From the NCBI RefSeq assembly GCF_023721815.1, contig NZ_JAMDLI010000022.1, forward strand, positions 1-64,000: 64,000 bases of DNA, given 5' to 3'. The stretch comes from Pleomorphomonas sp. JP5 (lineage in GTDB: Bacteria > Pseudomonadota > Alphaproteobacteria > Rhizobiales > Pleomorphomonadaceae). Positions 35,302 to 44,365 of the stretch are shown here, in pieces. Below the pieces are notes generated by a model. The model did not search any database, was not told the origin of the DNA, and saw only the letters and a program-made list of their open reading frames with translations. Both the position numbers and the translations under genes were made by a program. The stretch's first letter is position 1; every line of letters begins with the position of its first letter.

Positions 35302-36516
35302 TTACCAGTTGCGGGTCAGCTTCAGCATGGCGTCCCAGTTGTCGTCGGTCGTGCCCGAACCGAAGTCACCCTTGGCATAGCCACCATCGCTGGTGTAGTT
35401 CACTTCGGCCGTCAGGATCAGGTCCGGAGTGAAGGCATAGTCAGCACCGAGCTGGGCCTTGTAGGCGGTGTCGGCCTTGTCCCAGAACGCGCTACCAATA
35501 CCGGCGTAGACGGCCAGGGCGTCGGTCGCCTTGTACTTCAGAGCCGCAGCGGCACCGAAGTAGCTGTCAGCATCGAAGTCTTCGTAGGTGGCAACCAGAC
35601 GAGCGCTGAGCTTGTCGACCAGCTTGAGATCGGCAGTGGCCTTGACACCCCAGATGTCGTTGGCATCGCCGTCCAGAGCCTGATAGAAGGCCGACACGTC
35701 AGCCGAACCCCAGGACTGGCCATTGATGCCGAAGCGACCGGTGTACATCAGCTCGGCGCTGGAGCCCTGATCCCACACGCTCGCGTTCCACTTGGTCGAG
35801 CTCGTGCCGAGGCTGCCCGTGTTGGAAGCCTGAATGCCGGCGCCGACGTAGAAACCACCGCCGAGCTTGTCGACCATGATCTGAGCGCCAGTGGAGCTCT
35901 GATCGAAGGCGCCGTAGATCGCACCGGTGTCGCCATAGAACACGTCGCCGTAGCCATTACCGAACTTACCAACCGTCAGGTAACCGACCTGAATAAAGGC
36001 GTCGTCAGCGGCGATGGAGCCGTCGGCGCTGTCGAGTTTCACAGCGAAGAACGAACGCACGGTGCCGAGATCGGAGGCAGTGCGGGCATCGAACCGGACC
36101 CGCGCGTCGGTCTTGAAGCTGATACGGTCGCCAACGACAGCAGCAGCACCGGGATTCTCGGTCACGGTACCAGCAGCACCACCGGCAGCGACAGCTGAAG
36201 CGCTAGCAAGATTAGCAAGTTCCTTAGTGCTGTAGGTACCATCAAGGCCCGTAGTAGTAGACGCAAGGGTATACGTCTTGGCGCCTGCGGCCGAAAGCGT
36301 CGCATGGTTGGTGTAGGCGATGCGGGCGCGAACACGGCCGGACATCTGCAGGCAGGTCTCGGTGCCGGGGATGTAGAAGAAGCCGGCGCCGTAGGCGTCG
36401 CAAACCTTCACGTAATCGACGGCAACCGGAGCAGCTTCGCCCGGCAGGTCGGCGGCATAGGCGCCGGAGGCGACCATCAGGCCGGCGGCGGTGCCGAGCA
36501 GGGTCTTCATATTCAT
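35302..36516 (-). CDS. Omp2-type porin
   Basis: A 404-aa outer-membrane porin (Porin_2 family of Hyphomicrobiales). The signal peptide is [20 protein letters not shown]; the mature start [20 protein letters not shown] and the later [19 protein letters not shown] are family hallmarks, with two Cys. The rest is alternating aromatic beta-strands ending in a C-terminal aromatic residue (LKLTRNW), the BAM signal. GGAG is 8 bases before ATG 36516, which decides against 36600. Abundant expression is likely, and the long AT-rich upstream region supports heavy regulation. Confidence 0.94.
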   Translation of the reverse strand: MNMKTLLGTAAGLMVASGAYAADLPGEAAPVAVDYVKVCDAYGAGFFYIPGTETCLQMSGRVRARIAYTNHATLSAAGAKTYTLASTTTGLDGTYSTKELANLASASAVAAGGAAGTVTENPGAAAVVGDRISFKTDARVRFDARTASDLGTVRSFFAVKLDSADGSIAADDAFIQVGYLTVGKFGNGYGDVFYGDTGAIYGAFDQSSTGAQIMVDKLGGGFYVGAGIQASNTGSLGTSSTKWNASVWDQGSSAELMYTGRFGINGQSWGSADVSAFYQALDGDANDIWGVKATADLKLVDKLSARLVATYEDFDADSYFGAAAALKYKATDALAVYAGIGSAFWDKADTAYKAQLGADYAFTPDLILTAEVNYTSDGGYAKGDFGSGTTDDNWDAMLKLTRNW

Positions 36517-37382
36517 TTCGCGGTCTCCAAAAAGGATCGGGGAACTTTTTTCCCGCCGCCGACGACAACTTGTCCGCCTTAGGCAGAGGCCGGTTCCCAT
36601 GTGTTACCGCGGTGCCTCCGGCCACCCCAGCCCGATTGCATCCACGCGGCAGTGGGACCGTGTTTCGGCAAACCCACGGCGCCGTGATGGCTGAGTACGA
36701 TATGACATTCAATGTCATAATTACCGAGTCGAATGGATAGGATGTGAATGAAAATACATGTTGCAATTTTGCAACTCTAAAACAATAACCGGCTAAATTT
36801 CCTGTCTAGTTAGCCGTCATTGGAGTCGCTTCTGGATGAAATTTTGTAATATGAGTTTTATTACATCTATCTTGCTTAAGGTAGGCATACATATTTGATT
36901 GTTGCTATTGATACAATGTATAAACTAGATCTGCGTCAGAATTCTGCCGCAAGATACTTGGTACGAATTTCTCGTGGAATAGCTGTTTTGTACATGGACT
37001 AATATGTTGCTTGGTGGGCGCTCTAGGGGGGTAGGGCGGTGGCGGCTGCGGGGCCGAAGCGTGCATGTCGCTGTCGGGCGGCCTCGGGAGACGGAGCCAT
37101 GTGCCCGATGCTCGGACATCCACCGCAGCATACCGTGGCCCCGACTTATGGGGGCTCTGGTCCGGCTGCGCCCGCCCACGCAGCTCACAAGGAGCCGCGC
37201 CACCGACGCTCGGGGTGTTTGCCGGTTGGAAAACGCGGCCACCCCGTGGATGGCGGCACATTGTCAGATCTGCGTAACACTTATGTTGCAGTCACGAGCC
37301 AAGTCGATCAGGCGACGCGCTGCCTGCTGCGAGTGTCGTCAAATCTGTTAGGCTCTGGTCGCGCTTTACGACGGAATCGACC
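36517..37382. other. 866-bp AT-rich intergenic region upstream of the porin and radC
   Basis: No convincing gene. From about 36690 to 36990 base composition drops to markedly AT-rich compared with the flanks. It contains a 19-bp palindrome (36701-36719) and a stem-loop CGGCTAA/TTAGCCG (36790-36796 with 36810-36816). It probably houses the porin promoter and its regulators, and the radC promoter near the right end. The only long minus-strand ORF there (36905-37261) is Pro/Arg-rich and unlike a protein. Confidence 0.55.
36701..36719. promoter_or_regulatory. 19-bp palindrome, candidate porin operator
   Basis: TATGACATT-C-AATGTCATA: perfect 9-bp arms around one base, 185 bp upstream of the porin start. 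A dyad of this length is unlikely by chance; the cognate regulator is unknown. Confidence 0.5.
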
Positions 37383-38084
37383 ATGGGCGAGTTTCAAGAC
37401 GGCAAAATCATCCCGCCGCACTACACGGGGCACCGGGAACGGCTGCGCGAGCGCTTCCGTGCCGGTGGGGATGAAGCGGTGGCCGATTACGAGTTGCTGG
37501 AGCTCATCCTGTTCCGGTCCATCCCGCGTCAGGACGTGAAGCCGCTTGCCAAGGGGCTACTGGCCGCGTTCGGTTCGTTTGCCGGGGTCATCGGGGCGTC
37601 GGAGGCTCGCCTCAAGACGGTCAAGGGCATCGGCGAGGCCACGATTCTCGACTTCAAGGTGGTGCATGCCGCTTCGCGCCGGATTGCGCGATCGGACGTG
37701 ATGAAGCGCCCGGTCCTGTCTTCCTGGTCGGCGGTGATCGATTATTGCCGCACCGCCATGGCCTATGAGGATCGGGAACAGTTTCGCGTGCTGTTTCTCG
37801 ACAAGAAGAATCAGATGATCGCCGATGAAGTGCAGCAAACCGGCACCGTCGATCACACGCCGGTCTATCCTCGGGAGGTTGTGAAGCGGGCGCTGGAGCT
37901 GGCCGCCACGGCGGTGATTCTCGTCCACAATCACCCGTCGGGCGACCCGACTCCATCGCGTGCCGACGTTACCATGACAAGGCAGGTGGTCGACGCTGCG
38001 ACGCCGCTCGGCATTGCCGTGCATGATCACATCATTATCGGTCGTGACGGCCACGCCAGCATGAAGGGGCTGCAGCTCATTTGA
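37383..38084 (+). CDS. radC: RadC family protein (JAB/MPN domain)
   Basis: A 233-aa RadC/UPF0758 protein. An N-terminal helix-hairpin-helix region ([20 protein letters not shown]) precedes the JAB domain with the JAMM motif [19 protein letters not shown], which binds zinc. Despite the name a DNA-repair role is not established; metalloprotease-like chemistry is inferred from the fold. It stands alone, separated from map by a DUF1178 gene, a DUF4139 gene and the porin. Confidence 0.92.
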   Translation: MGEFQDGKIIPPHYTGHRERLRERFRAGGDEAVADYELLELILFRSIPRQDVKPLAKGLLAAFGSFAGVIGASEARLKTVKGIGEATILDFKVVHAASRRIARSDVMKRPVLSSWSAVIDYCRTAMAYEDREQFRVLFLDKKNQMIADEVQQTGTVDHTPVYPREVVKRALELAATAVILVHNHPSGDPTPSRADVTMTRQVVDAATPLGIAVHDHIIIGRDGHASMKGLQLI

Positions 38085-38160
38085 GCTCGGCTCGGCCCTC
38101 GGCAAGGCCTGTCGCAAGTTCGGCGGGCCGCGGCTTTTCTCGCTCGAGCTTAAATGAAAT

Positions 38161-38190
38161 CGGCCCCCGCGGGAGGTCCCGCGGAGGCCG
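38161..38190 (-). terminator. strong hairpin between convergent radC and PRC-barrel genes
   Basis: The outer stem CGGCC/GGCCG and inner stem GCGGGA/TCCCGC (plus CC/GG between) span 38161-38190. On the minus strand it is followed by ATTTCATTTAA, so it most likely ends the PRC-barrel transcript. Confidence 0.6.
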
Positions 38191-38213
38191 TATTGTCATG
38201 TCGCACGCATGCG

Positions 38214-38930
38214 TCAGGGCTGCGCTGCCTCTACGCCCTCGAACGCCGGCGCCTGCTCCAGCTGCTCGCGCGTCACGTTGAGGATGATGCGGTCCGGAAG
38301 GCCATCGTCGCCGATCTTCGCGCCGGTATCGACGGTGTTGGCGGCCATGTCGCCTGTCGCGTTGGGCATGACGGCGGATCCGGCCATGCCCGTCATGCTC
38401 TGGTCAGGCACGGCATCGCCGGAGACTGCTCCGGTGGCGCCGGTCGGATCGGGGAGGGCGCTCGAGGCGGCGTCGGCTTGCGCTTGGGTGTCACCGGGAC
38501 CAAGCTGCAGGGCGCTCATGTTCACGGCAACGTCCTTCTCGCCGATTCCAAGGAAGCCGCCGACGCCGATGATCACCGCGTTCACGCTGCCATCCTGGCT
38601 GACGAGGATGTCTTTGATGTCGCCAATGTTCGCGCCATCCGAGCCGTAGACGGCCTTGCCCCGCAGGTCGCTGACCCGCCAGGCGCCGGTTTCTGGAACG
38701 GTCACGAAAGTCTCTGTGGAGGCCATCGAGGTGGTTGCTCCCTGGTCGGGAACGATCGCGCTGCCGCTATCCATCGCGGACTTGCCGCTATCCATGGTCG
38801 AGCTGTCGGCCGGCTCTGTCTGGGTCGTTCCCATGGTGCCATCGTCCGGGCTCGTGGCGGTGTCCTGGGCGGCCGCGGCAAGCGGGAAAGCTGCGCTGAG
38901 AAGAAGGACGGAAAGAAGACGGGTTTTCAT
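38214..38930 (-). CDS. exported PRC-barrel domain protein
   Basis: A 238-aa protein with a signal peptide (TRLLSVLLLSAAFPLAAAAQ), a Ser/Thr/Asp/Gly-rich linker with repeated SSTMDSGKSAMDSG-like units, and a PRC-barrel (residues about 75-140: WRVSDLRGKAVYGSDGANIG, then DIKDILVSQDG). The C-terminal part is again low in complexity. PRC-barrel exported proteins are common in Hyphomicrobiales and are often stress-related; the ligand is unknown. AAGGGA upstream supports ATG 38930 over the much longer reading from 39095. Confidence 0.82.
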   Translation of the reverse strand: MKTRLLSVLLLSAAFPLAAAAQDTATSPDDGTMGTTQTEPADSSTMDSGKSAMDSGSAIVPDQGATTSMASTETFVTVPETGAWRVSDLRGKAVYGSDGANIGDIKDILVSQDGSVNAVIIGVGGFLGIGEKDVAVNMSALQLGPGDTQAQADAASSALPDPTGATGAVSGDAVPDQSMTGMAGSAVMPNATGDMAANTVDTGAKIGDDGLPDRIILNVTREQLEQAPAFEGVEAAQP

Positions 38931-39176
38931 GATCGAGTCCCTTTCTAGTCTGGTTACGGGACCGTTAAACTTGTGGGGGAGATGAAAGTTCCAACTTTTT
39001 TGAAGCGGCTCGGAGAAAGATGCGCATTCCACGATGTCGTTGGACGCGTCTGGAATGCCTAATCTATGGGCAAATGCTACCCGTCTTTGCCCCATGATGT
39101 TTCTTGCCCTTCCTGCCTATTTGCCGCTTAATTCATCAGAGGCAGCGATGCCCCAGAAAACGGCGGAGGAACGGGA

Positions 39177-40652
39177 TTGCCGGCTTTCGACGAGATGAAC
39201 GGGTTCGGACAGTGCATCCGGCCCGCCTATAGGACCATCCAGGCCTGGTTCGAGAACTCCGACCCGGAAAACCTCAAGCGCCTTCAAAAAGAAGCGGAAT
39301 TTCTGTTTCGAAGGATCGGTATCACCTTTGCCGTCTATGGCGACGCCGAGGCCGAGGAGCGGATCATTCCCTTCGACATCGTGCCGCGCGTTCTGACCGG
39401 CCGCGAGTGGACGTCGCTTTCCAAGGGGCTGACGCAGCGCGTGACCGCGCTCAACCGCTTCCTCGCCGATGTCTACGGCGCTGGCGAGATCATTCGAGCC
39501 GGCGTCGTTCCGGCTGACCTCGTCTATCAGAATCCGGCCTTCCGCCCGGAGATGGTCGGTCTCAAGCTGCCGCATGATGTCTACGTGCAGATCGCCGGCA
39601 TCGACGTCATCCGGACCGACGACAAGGATTTCTACGTTCTCGAGGATAATGCGCGTACGCCGTCCGGCGTCTCCTACATGCTGGAGAACCGCGACGTTCA
39701 AATGCGCCTGTTCCCGGACCTTTTCGCCGAGACCCGCATTCAGCCAGTCGACAACTACCCGGACGAGTTGCTGGCGTCGCTGCGCTCGGTGGCGCCGATA
39801 TCCGCCCCCGCCGAGCCGACCGTGGTGCTGATGACGCCGGGACCGCTCAACTCGGCCTATTACGAGCACTCCTTTCTGGCCGACAAACTCGGCGTGGAAC
39901 TGGTGGAGGGGCGCGATCTGTTCGTGCTCGACGAGGTGGTCTACATGCGGACCACGCGCGGGCCGAAACGTGTCGACGTCATCTACCGTCGCATCGACGA
40001 TGATTTCCTCGATCCCATGGTGTTCCGCCCGGATTCGGTACTCGGCATCCCCGGTCTCATCTCGGCCTATCGCGCCGGCAACGTGACGCTGGCCAACGCG
40101 GTCGGCACCGGTGTCGCCGACGACAAGGCGATCTACACCTACATGCCGGACATCGTGCGCTTCTATCTCGGAGAAGAGCCGATCCTTAAGAACGTGCCGA
40201 CCTGGCGCTGCCGTGAACCCGACAGCCTTCGCTATGTGCTCGATCATCTTCCGGAACTGGTGGTCAAGGAGGTGCAGGGGTCCGGTGGCTACGGCATGCT
40301 GGTCGGGCCCAAATCGACCAAGGAGCAGATCGAAAGCTTCCGGGCCAAACTGATGGCCGATCCCGATGGTTTCATAGCCCAGCCGACGCTGGCGCTCTCC
40401 ACCTCGCCGACCTTTGTCGGCGACGGCATAGCGCCCCGCCACATCGATCTGCGCCCCTTTGTGCTGACCGGCGCCGACAAGGTTCGCATCGTTCCGGGTG
40501 GGCTCACCCGCGTGGCGCTGAAGGAGGGGTCACTGGTGGTCAACTCCAGCCAGGGCGGCGGCACCAAGGACACCTGGATCATCGAGGATCCGGCCGATGA
40601 CGTGGCCTCGCCATCCGGTTTGTCCCAGTCGCAATCGCAGGCGGGGAGCTGA
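39177..40652 (+). CDS. circularly permuted ATP-grasp type 2 protein
   Basis: A 491-aa circularly permuted ATP-grasp enzyme (CP_ATPgrasp_2, former DUF404/DUF407). Conserved segments include FLADVYGAGEIIRAGVVPAD, FYVLEDNARTPSGVSYMLEN, VDVIYRRIDDDFLDP and LVVKEVQGSGGYGMLVGP. It is predicted to form an amide bond at a peptide or glutamate carboxylate; the substrate is unknown. The start is an unusual TTG, chosen because GGAGGA lies 6 bases before it; ATG 39195 is the alternative and would remove six residues. First gene of a three-gene run with alpha-E and transglutaminase-like genes. Confidence 0.9.
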   Translation: MPAFDEMNGFGQCIRPAYRTIQAWFENSDPENLKRLQKEAEFLFRRIGITFAVYGDAEAEERIIPFDIVPRVLTGREWTSLSKGLTQRVTALNRFLADVYGAGEIIRAGVVPADLVYQNPAFRPEMVGLKLPHDVYVQIAGIDVIRTDDKDFYVLEDNARTPSGVSYMLENRDVQMRLFPDLFAETRIQPVDNYPDELLASLRSVAPISAPAEPTVVLMTPGPLNSAYYEHSFLADKLGVELVEGRDLFVLDEVVYMRTTRGPKRVDVIYRRIDDDFLDPMVFRPDSVLGIPGLISAYRAGNVTLANAVGTGVADDKAIYTYMPDIVRFYLGEEPILKNVPTWRCREPDSLRYVLDHLPELVVKEVQGSGGYGMLVGPKSTKEQIESFRAKLMADPDGFIAQPTLALSTSPTFVGDGIAPRHIDLRPFVLTGADKVRIVPGGLTRVALKEGSLVVNSSQGGGTKDTWIIEDPADDVASPSGLSQSQSQAGS

Positions 40653-40656
40653 CATC

Positions 40657-41598
40657 ATGCTGAGCCGCCACGCCGACAGCCTCTACTGGCTCGCCCGCTA
40701 CGTCGAGCGCGCCGAAAACACCGCCCGGCTTCTGGAAGCCGCGACGCGCCTGTCCGCCACGCCGATTCTCGCCGAGGGCGGACGCAACGAGTGGGAAATG
40801 GCCGTCGATGGTACCGGGACCCTCGACCTCTTCCAGCAGCAACATGCCGAAGCGACGCAGCGAACCGTCGTCGACTATCTCGCCTTCTCGCACGCCAATC
40901 CGTCGTCGATCCGAAACTGCCTGGATATTGCCCGGGCCAACGCGCGCTCGGTCCGCACCGCGCTGACCATGGACATGTGGGAGACCATCAACTCCGGCTG
41001 GATGGAGACGCGCGGCGTCAACAGTCCCAACCTGACCCGGCAGGAGCTGTCGAACTTCCTGTCGCGGGTGAAGGAGCTGTCGCTGCGCTTCGACGGCTCG
41101 GCCTACCGGACGATGCTCAGGAACGACGCCTATTACTTCCTGCGCCTGGGCACCTTCATCGAACGAGCCGACTTCACCGCCCGCGTACTGGCGCTGAAGG
41201 CTGACGTGCTCGACCCGAACCGACCGTCGATCGGCGGTAGTTCCGACTATTTCCAGTGGTCTTGGATCCTGCGTTCGGTGTCGGCGCTGACGTCCTACCA
41301 CTGGGTCTACCGCGACAATCTGAAGCCCAACCTCGTTGCCGAGTTTCTGATCCTCAAGGCCGAAATGCCGCGCTCGCTGGTGTCCTGCTACGAGAACGTC
41401 ACGCTCAACCTCGACAGCCTGTCGCGCGACTACGGTCGGCAAGGGGCGAGCCAGCGCAAGGCGCGCATGCTCCTCAGCCAGTTGCAGGACACGACGTTGC
41501 CGGGCCTTTTCGCCATCGGCCTCAAGGAGTTCCTCGAGCGCTTCATCATCGACAACGCCAACCTCGGCAACACCATTGCCGAGCAGTATCTGGGGTAA
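40657..41598 (+). CDS. alpha-E domain protein
   Basis: A 313-aa all-helical protein (alpha-E family, former DUF403). The opening MLSRHADSLYWLARYVERAE and ENTARLLEA are the family signature, and a second ERADFTARVLALKAD repeats the Glu-Arg-Ala motif. It always accompanies the circularly permuted ATP-grasp protein and probably forms a complex with it. ATG 40657 lies 4 bp after the upstream stop, and its own stop is 4 bp before the next start, so the three are one operon. Confidence 0.92.
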   Translation: MLSRHADSLYWLARYVERAENTARLLEAATRLSATPILAEGGRNEWEMAVDGTGTLDLFQQQHAEATQRTVVDYLAFSHANPSSIRNCLDIARANARSVRTALTMDMWETINSGWMETRGVNSPNLTRQELSNFLSRVKELSLRFDGSAYRTMLRNDAYYFLRLGTFIERADFTARVLALKADVLDPNRPSIGGSSDYFQWSWILRSVSALTSYHWVYRDNLKPNLVAEFLILKAEMPRSLVSCYENVTLNLDSLSRDYGRQGASQRKARMLLSQLQDTTLPGLFAIGLKEFLERFIIDNANLGNTIAEQYLG

Positions 41599-41602
41599 GC
41601 CG

Positions 41603-42427
41603 ATGCGGTTGCGCATCCGTCACGACATAATCGCCCGCTACGATGAGCCGGTCATGCTGGCAAGTCGTTCACTTCACCTCTGCCCGCGCACCTTCGATGG
41701 GCAGTATGTGCGAGACTGGCATCTCGATATCACTGGCGACTGCCGTCAGGCGCGCTCGTCGGATGCCTTCGGCAACATCGTCTATGATTGCGCCATCGAG
41801 GGGCCGCTCGACGAGATCGCCATCGCCGCCGAGGGCGAGGTGGAGGTGGATGACACGACCGGTGTGTTGCAAGGCGCGCCGCTCGATCGCATTCCGCCTG
41901 CCGTCTTTTTGCGCGAGACGCGCGTCACCATGCGCACGCCCGTCGTCCTGTCGTTTGCCGACAAGGCCAAGGGGCTGTCCGACGGCACGCCGCTCGATCT
42001 TTGCCATACGCTGATGCACCTCATCCATGAAGAGGTTGAGGCGCTTGCCGCCGATCCTTCCGAACTCTGCGGAGTGCGTGAGCTGAACGCCGAGGACGTG
42101 TTGGCCGAAGCGCGCGGTACCCCGTCCGATCTCGCCCATCTGCTCATCGCAGCGGCGCGTGCCCTGTCGCTGCCGGCGCGCTTCGTTTCCGGCTACCGCT
42201 GGCAAGAGGAAGATACGGCGACCGGTGCGCTCGCGGCTTGGGCGGAGGCGCTGATTCCCGACCTCGGCTGGGTGGGCTTCGACGCGACAAACGACACCTG
42301 TCCAACCGACGCCTATGTGCGTGTCGCCTCGGCGCTCGACCAGTCGGGAGCCGCGTGGGTCCGCGCCTCCGATCGCGGCGGTATTCCTGCCGTGGTGATG
42401 GTGACGGCGGCCGCCGACCGGCTGTGA
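41603..42427 (+). CDS. transglutaminase-like protein lacking catalytic Cys and His
   Basis: A 274-aa protein with an N-terminal beta-sandwich (residues 1-110) and a transglutaminase core (about 125-245). The position of the catalytic Cys, normally in a GVCQDxAH-like motif, reads GTPSDLAHLLIAAARALSLP with Pro174 there. The catalytic His, normally DASHAWAE, reads TGALAAWAEAL with Ala211. The third residue, Asp227 in VGFDATND, is kept. The fold is intact (LPARFVSGY, LGWVGFD), so this is a likely pseudoenzyme, perhaps a binding partner of the ATP-grasp/alpha-E pair. ATG 41603 follows alpha-E by 4 bp. Confidence 0.9.
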   Translation: MRLRIRHDIIARYDEPVMLASRSLHLCPRTFDGQYVRDWHLDITGDCRQARSSDAFGNIVYDCAIEGPLDEIAIAAEGEVEVDDTTGVLQGAPLDRIPPAVFLRETRVTMRTPVVLSFADKAKGLSDGTPLDLCHTLMHLIHEEVEALAADPSELCGVRELNAEDVLAEARGTPSDLAHLLIAAARALSLPARFVSGYRWQEEDTATGALAAWAEALIPDLGWVGFDATNDTCPTDAYVRVASALDQSGAAWVRASDRGGIPAVVMVTAAADRL

Positions 42428-42460
42428 CGGGCTATTCCTGACATCTTTGGCTTTTGGGGA

Positions 42461-42476
42461 CGATAGGACGCTATCG
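42461..42476. other. small stem-loop after the ATP-grasp/alpha-E/transglutaminase operon
   Basis: CGATAG-GACG-CTATCG, 34 bp after the stop, followed by CTTTCC. It might be a weak terminator. Confidence 0.3.
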
Positions 42477-42590
42477 CTTTCCGTACTGTCGCTTGCTATG
42501 CGCAGTTATTGCGAGCACTAAATCGCGTGGATAGATCGAACGTCGGGTCTTGCCTTCTCGGCATTGAGGAGGTGCCGATGAGGTTGCAGC

Positions 42591-43193
42591 ATGCTCCGTA
42601 TGGGTTTCTTCATCGCCGTTCTTGCTGGCCTGGGAATCGGCAGCGCCGCCTCGGCTCAGCCAAGCAATGAGTTCGATAAGCTTTTCGCCAACACGCCTTG
42701 GCAGATAATCGATGGCGTGGAAACGCGAGAGCTCAAGCTTAAGGGGAACATTATCGTCCAACAAGAACGGGTTGGAGGAGAAATTCATACTATCACGGAT
42801 GATAGGAGTGGTCATGGTGCTGTAATGTGTGTTCTGGAGAACTATCTTTTGCTTCTGGCGATGAGTGAAGTTTGCCACATTAATGACGACGAAATGCGTT
42901 CATCATTGATGTCGGCTGTGAGTCGAATTGGGGAGTTCGCCGAGCGAAACTCGATTGAGCCTGTTACTCAGCGCGAAATCCTCGATCGGGCCGAAAGCGT
43001 TGGAGAGCAGACCCTCAGGCAGGCTATCTCCGATAATTCTCTTGCCAGGCTCAAGCAAGACTGCACCGGTCCGCAAGGCTTCGGAGAAGCTTTCTCAGAA
43101 CTACGGAAGATGGGCACAAGGAAGTTTATTACGGAACAGGTTGATGATCTTCTTTCAGTGGAGCGGCCGGCGGTGGATGGCCCCTGTTACTGA
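42591..43193 (+). CDS. hypothetical exported protein
   Basis: A 200-aa protein I do not recognise. A signal peptide covers about residues 1-22 (GFFIAVLAGLGIGSAASAQP). The mature part contains Cys residues near 80, 93, 158 and 199, which could form disulfides, and the helical stretch MRSSLMSAVSRIGEFAERNS. Base composition and codon use are visibly more AT-rich than in its neighbours, hinting at later acquisition. The start may be 42591 or the ATG at 42600; GAGGAGG lies 19 bases upstream, too far for either. It occupies the place next to the ATP-grasp operon where Anbu is usually found. Confidence 0.6.
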   Translation: MLRMGFFIAVLAGLGIGSAASAQPSNEFDKLFANTPWQIIDGVETRELKLKGNIIVQQERVGGEIHTITDDRSGHGAVMCVLENYLLLLAMSEVCHINDDEMRSSLMSAVSRIGEFAERNSIEPVTQREILDRAESVGEQTLRQAISDNSLARLKQDCTGPQGFGEAFSELRKMGTRKFITEQVDDLLSVERPAVDGPCY

Positions 43194-43256
43194 CCTCATA
43201 TGACGACAGGGTAGCGGAAGCGTAGATCAGACCCATGGGGGCTGCTTTGGGTCGGG

Positions 43257-44288
43257 CTATTCGCCAGTCGGCCCCGTCGAGCCACGGACGATCAGCTCCG
43301 CTTCAAAGGCTTCCCGAGGCACTATGGCCTGCTGGCTGAGTCGGGTCAGCAGATAGTCGGCAGCCGCTTTTCCGATGGCGACGTTGTCCACCCGCATTGT
43401 CGTCAGGGGAGGCGAGGTGAACTCGGCGATCGGAAGATCGTCGAAGCCTGTGATGGACAGGGAGCCGGGTACGTCCATGCCCATGGCGCGTGCTTCGATC
43501 AGGGCGCCGATGGCCAACGTGTCGTTGCCGCAGATGATGGCTGTCGGACGAGGTCCGGCGCTGTCGATGCACTTTCGAAGGCTTTCCCGGCCAAACTCGA
43601 ATGTCGCCGGCCCCTCGAAAACGTGCTGTGGACGCAAGGCCAACCCCTCGCTTGCCAGGGCTGCCCGTATGCCGGAGAGGCGGGCCAGAACGCGGTCGTT
43701 GTCGAGCGATGGTTGATGGATGACGGCGAAGTTGCGATGCCCGAGATCCAGCAGATAGCGCGTCAGTTTTGAGAACGCCGCCTGGTTGTCGAAGCCGACG
43801 CAGGGATGAGCCGACTGAGGCGAATGCGAGTACATCACCACATAGGGAACGCCGCGCGCCGATATCATTTCGAACAACTCGGGACGCTGCAGCTCACCAA
43901 CGACCGCCAAGGCTTCTATGCCACGCGCCAGCATGACCTTGACCTGTTCGGCCGCCTCGTCGAGATCGTAGTTCGAGCAGCCGATCAGCACGGTGATGCC
44001 ACTGGCCGACAACCGGGCCTGCAAGGCATTCACCTGCGCGGCGAAGACATCGTGATCGAGCGTCGGTATCAGTACGCCGGCAAGCCAGGTTCGCCGACTG
44101 GCCAGCGCGGCTCCGGCGGCGTTTGGTAGCCAGCCGAGTTCCGCCGCCACCGCGAATATCTTGTCGCGGACTTCAGGCAATACCTTCTCGGGTGCGTTGA
44201 AGGCACGAGAAACGGTCGCCGTCGACACTCCGGCGGCGGCAGCTACATCGATGGCCCGCGGGGGGCGCGACGTCTTGGATTCTCGCAT
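43257..44288 (-). CDS. LacI-family transcriptional regulator of the TRAP/aldolase/kinase operon
   Basis: A 343-aa LacI/GalR repressor. The HTH is RAIDVAAAAGVSTATVSRAF and the hinge NAAGAALASRRT; the periplasmic-binding-like effector domain includes VIHQPSLDNDRVLARLSGIR and AIICGNDTLAIGALIEARAM. ATG 44288 is used because it gives the normal spacing to the HTH; 44303 and 44327 are longer readings. It is divergent from the TRAP genes, and two near-identical operators lie between them, so it most likely represses both. The effector is probably a sugar acid or a derivative handled by the operon. Confidence 0.92.
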   Translation of the reverse strand: MRESKTSRPPRAIDVAAAAGVSTATVSRAFNAPEKVLPEVRDKIFAVAAELGWLPNAAGAALASRRTWLAGVLIPTLDHDVFAAQVNALQARLSASGITVLIGCSNYDLDEAAEQVKVMLARGIEALAVVGELQRPELFEMISARGVPYVVMYSHSPQSAHPCVGFDNQAAFSKLTRYLLDLGHRNFAVIHQPSLDNDRVLARLSGIRAALASEGLALRPQHVFEGPATFEFGRESLRKCIDSAGPRPTAIICGNDTLAIGALIEARAMGMDVPGSLSITGFDDLPIAEFTSPPLTTMRVDNVAIGKAAADYLLTRLSQQAIVPREAFEAELIVRGSTGPTGE

Positions 44289-44310
44289 TGCACACCATGA
44301 CATGAGAGCA

Positions 44311-44327
44311 CACGTATGCGCGTACAT
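44311..44327. promoter_or_regulatory. LacI-type operator 1
   Basis: Read on the minus strand this is ATGTACGCGCATACGTG, matching operator 2 at 15 of 17 positions. It lies 23 bp upstream of the regulator start, so it should mediate autoregulation. Confidence 0.7.
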
Positions 44328-44365
44328 TCCATTCGGAAGTCGGACAACCTAGTAAAACAGGTTAG

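Noticed and set aside
36905-37261. 118-codon minus-strand ORF upstream of the porin
   Set aside because: Pro/Arg-rich with no fold signature and no ribosome-binding site.
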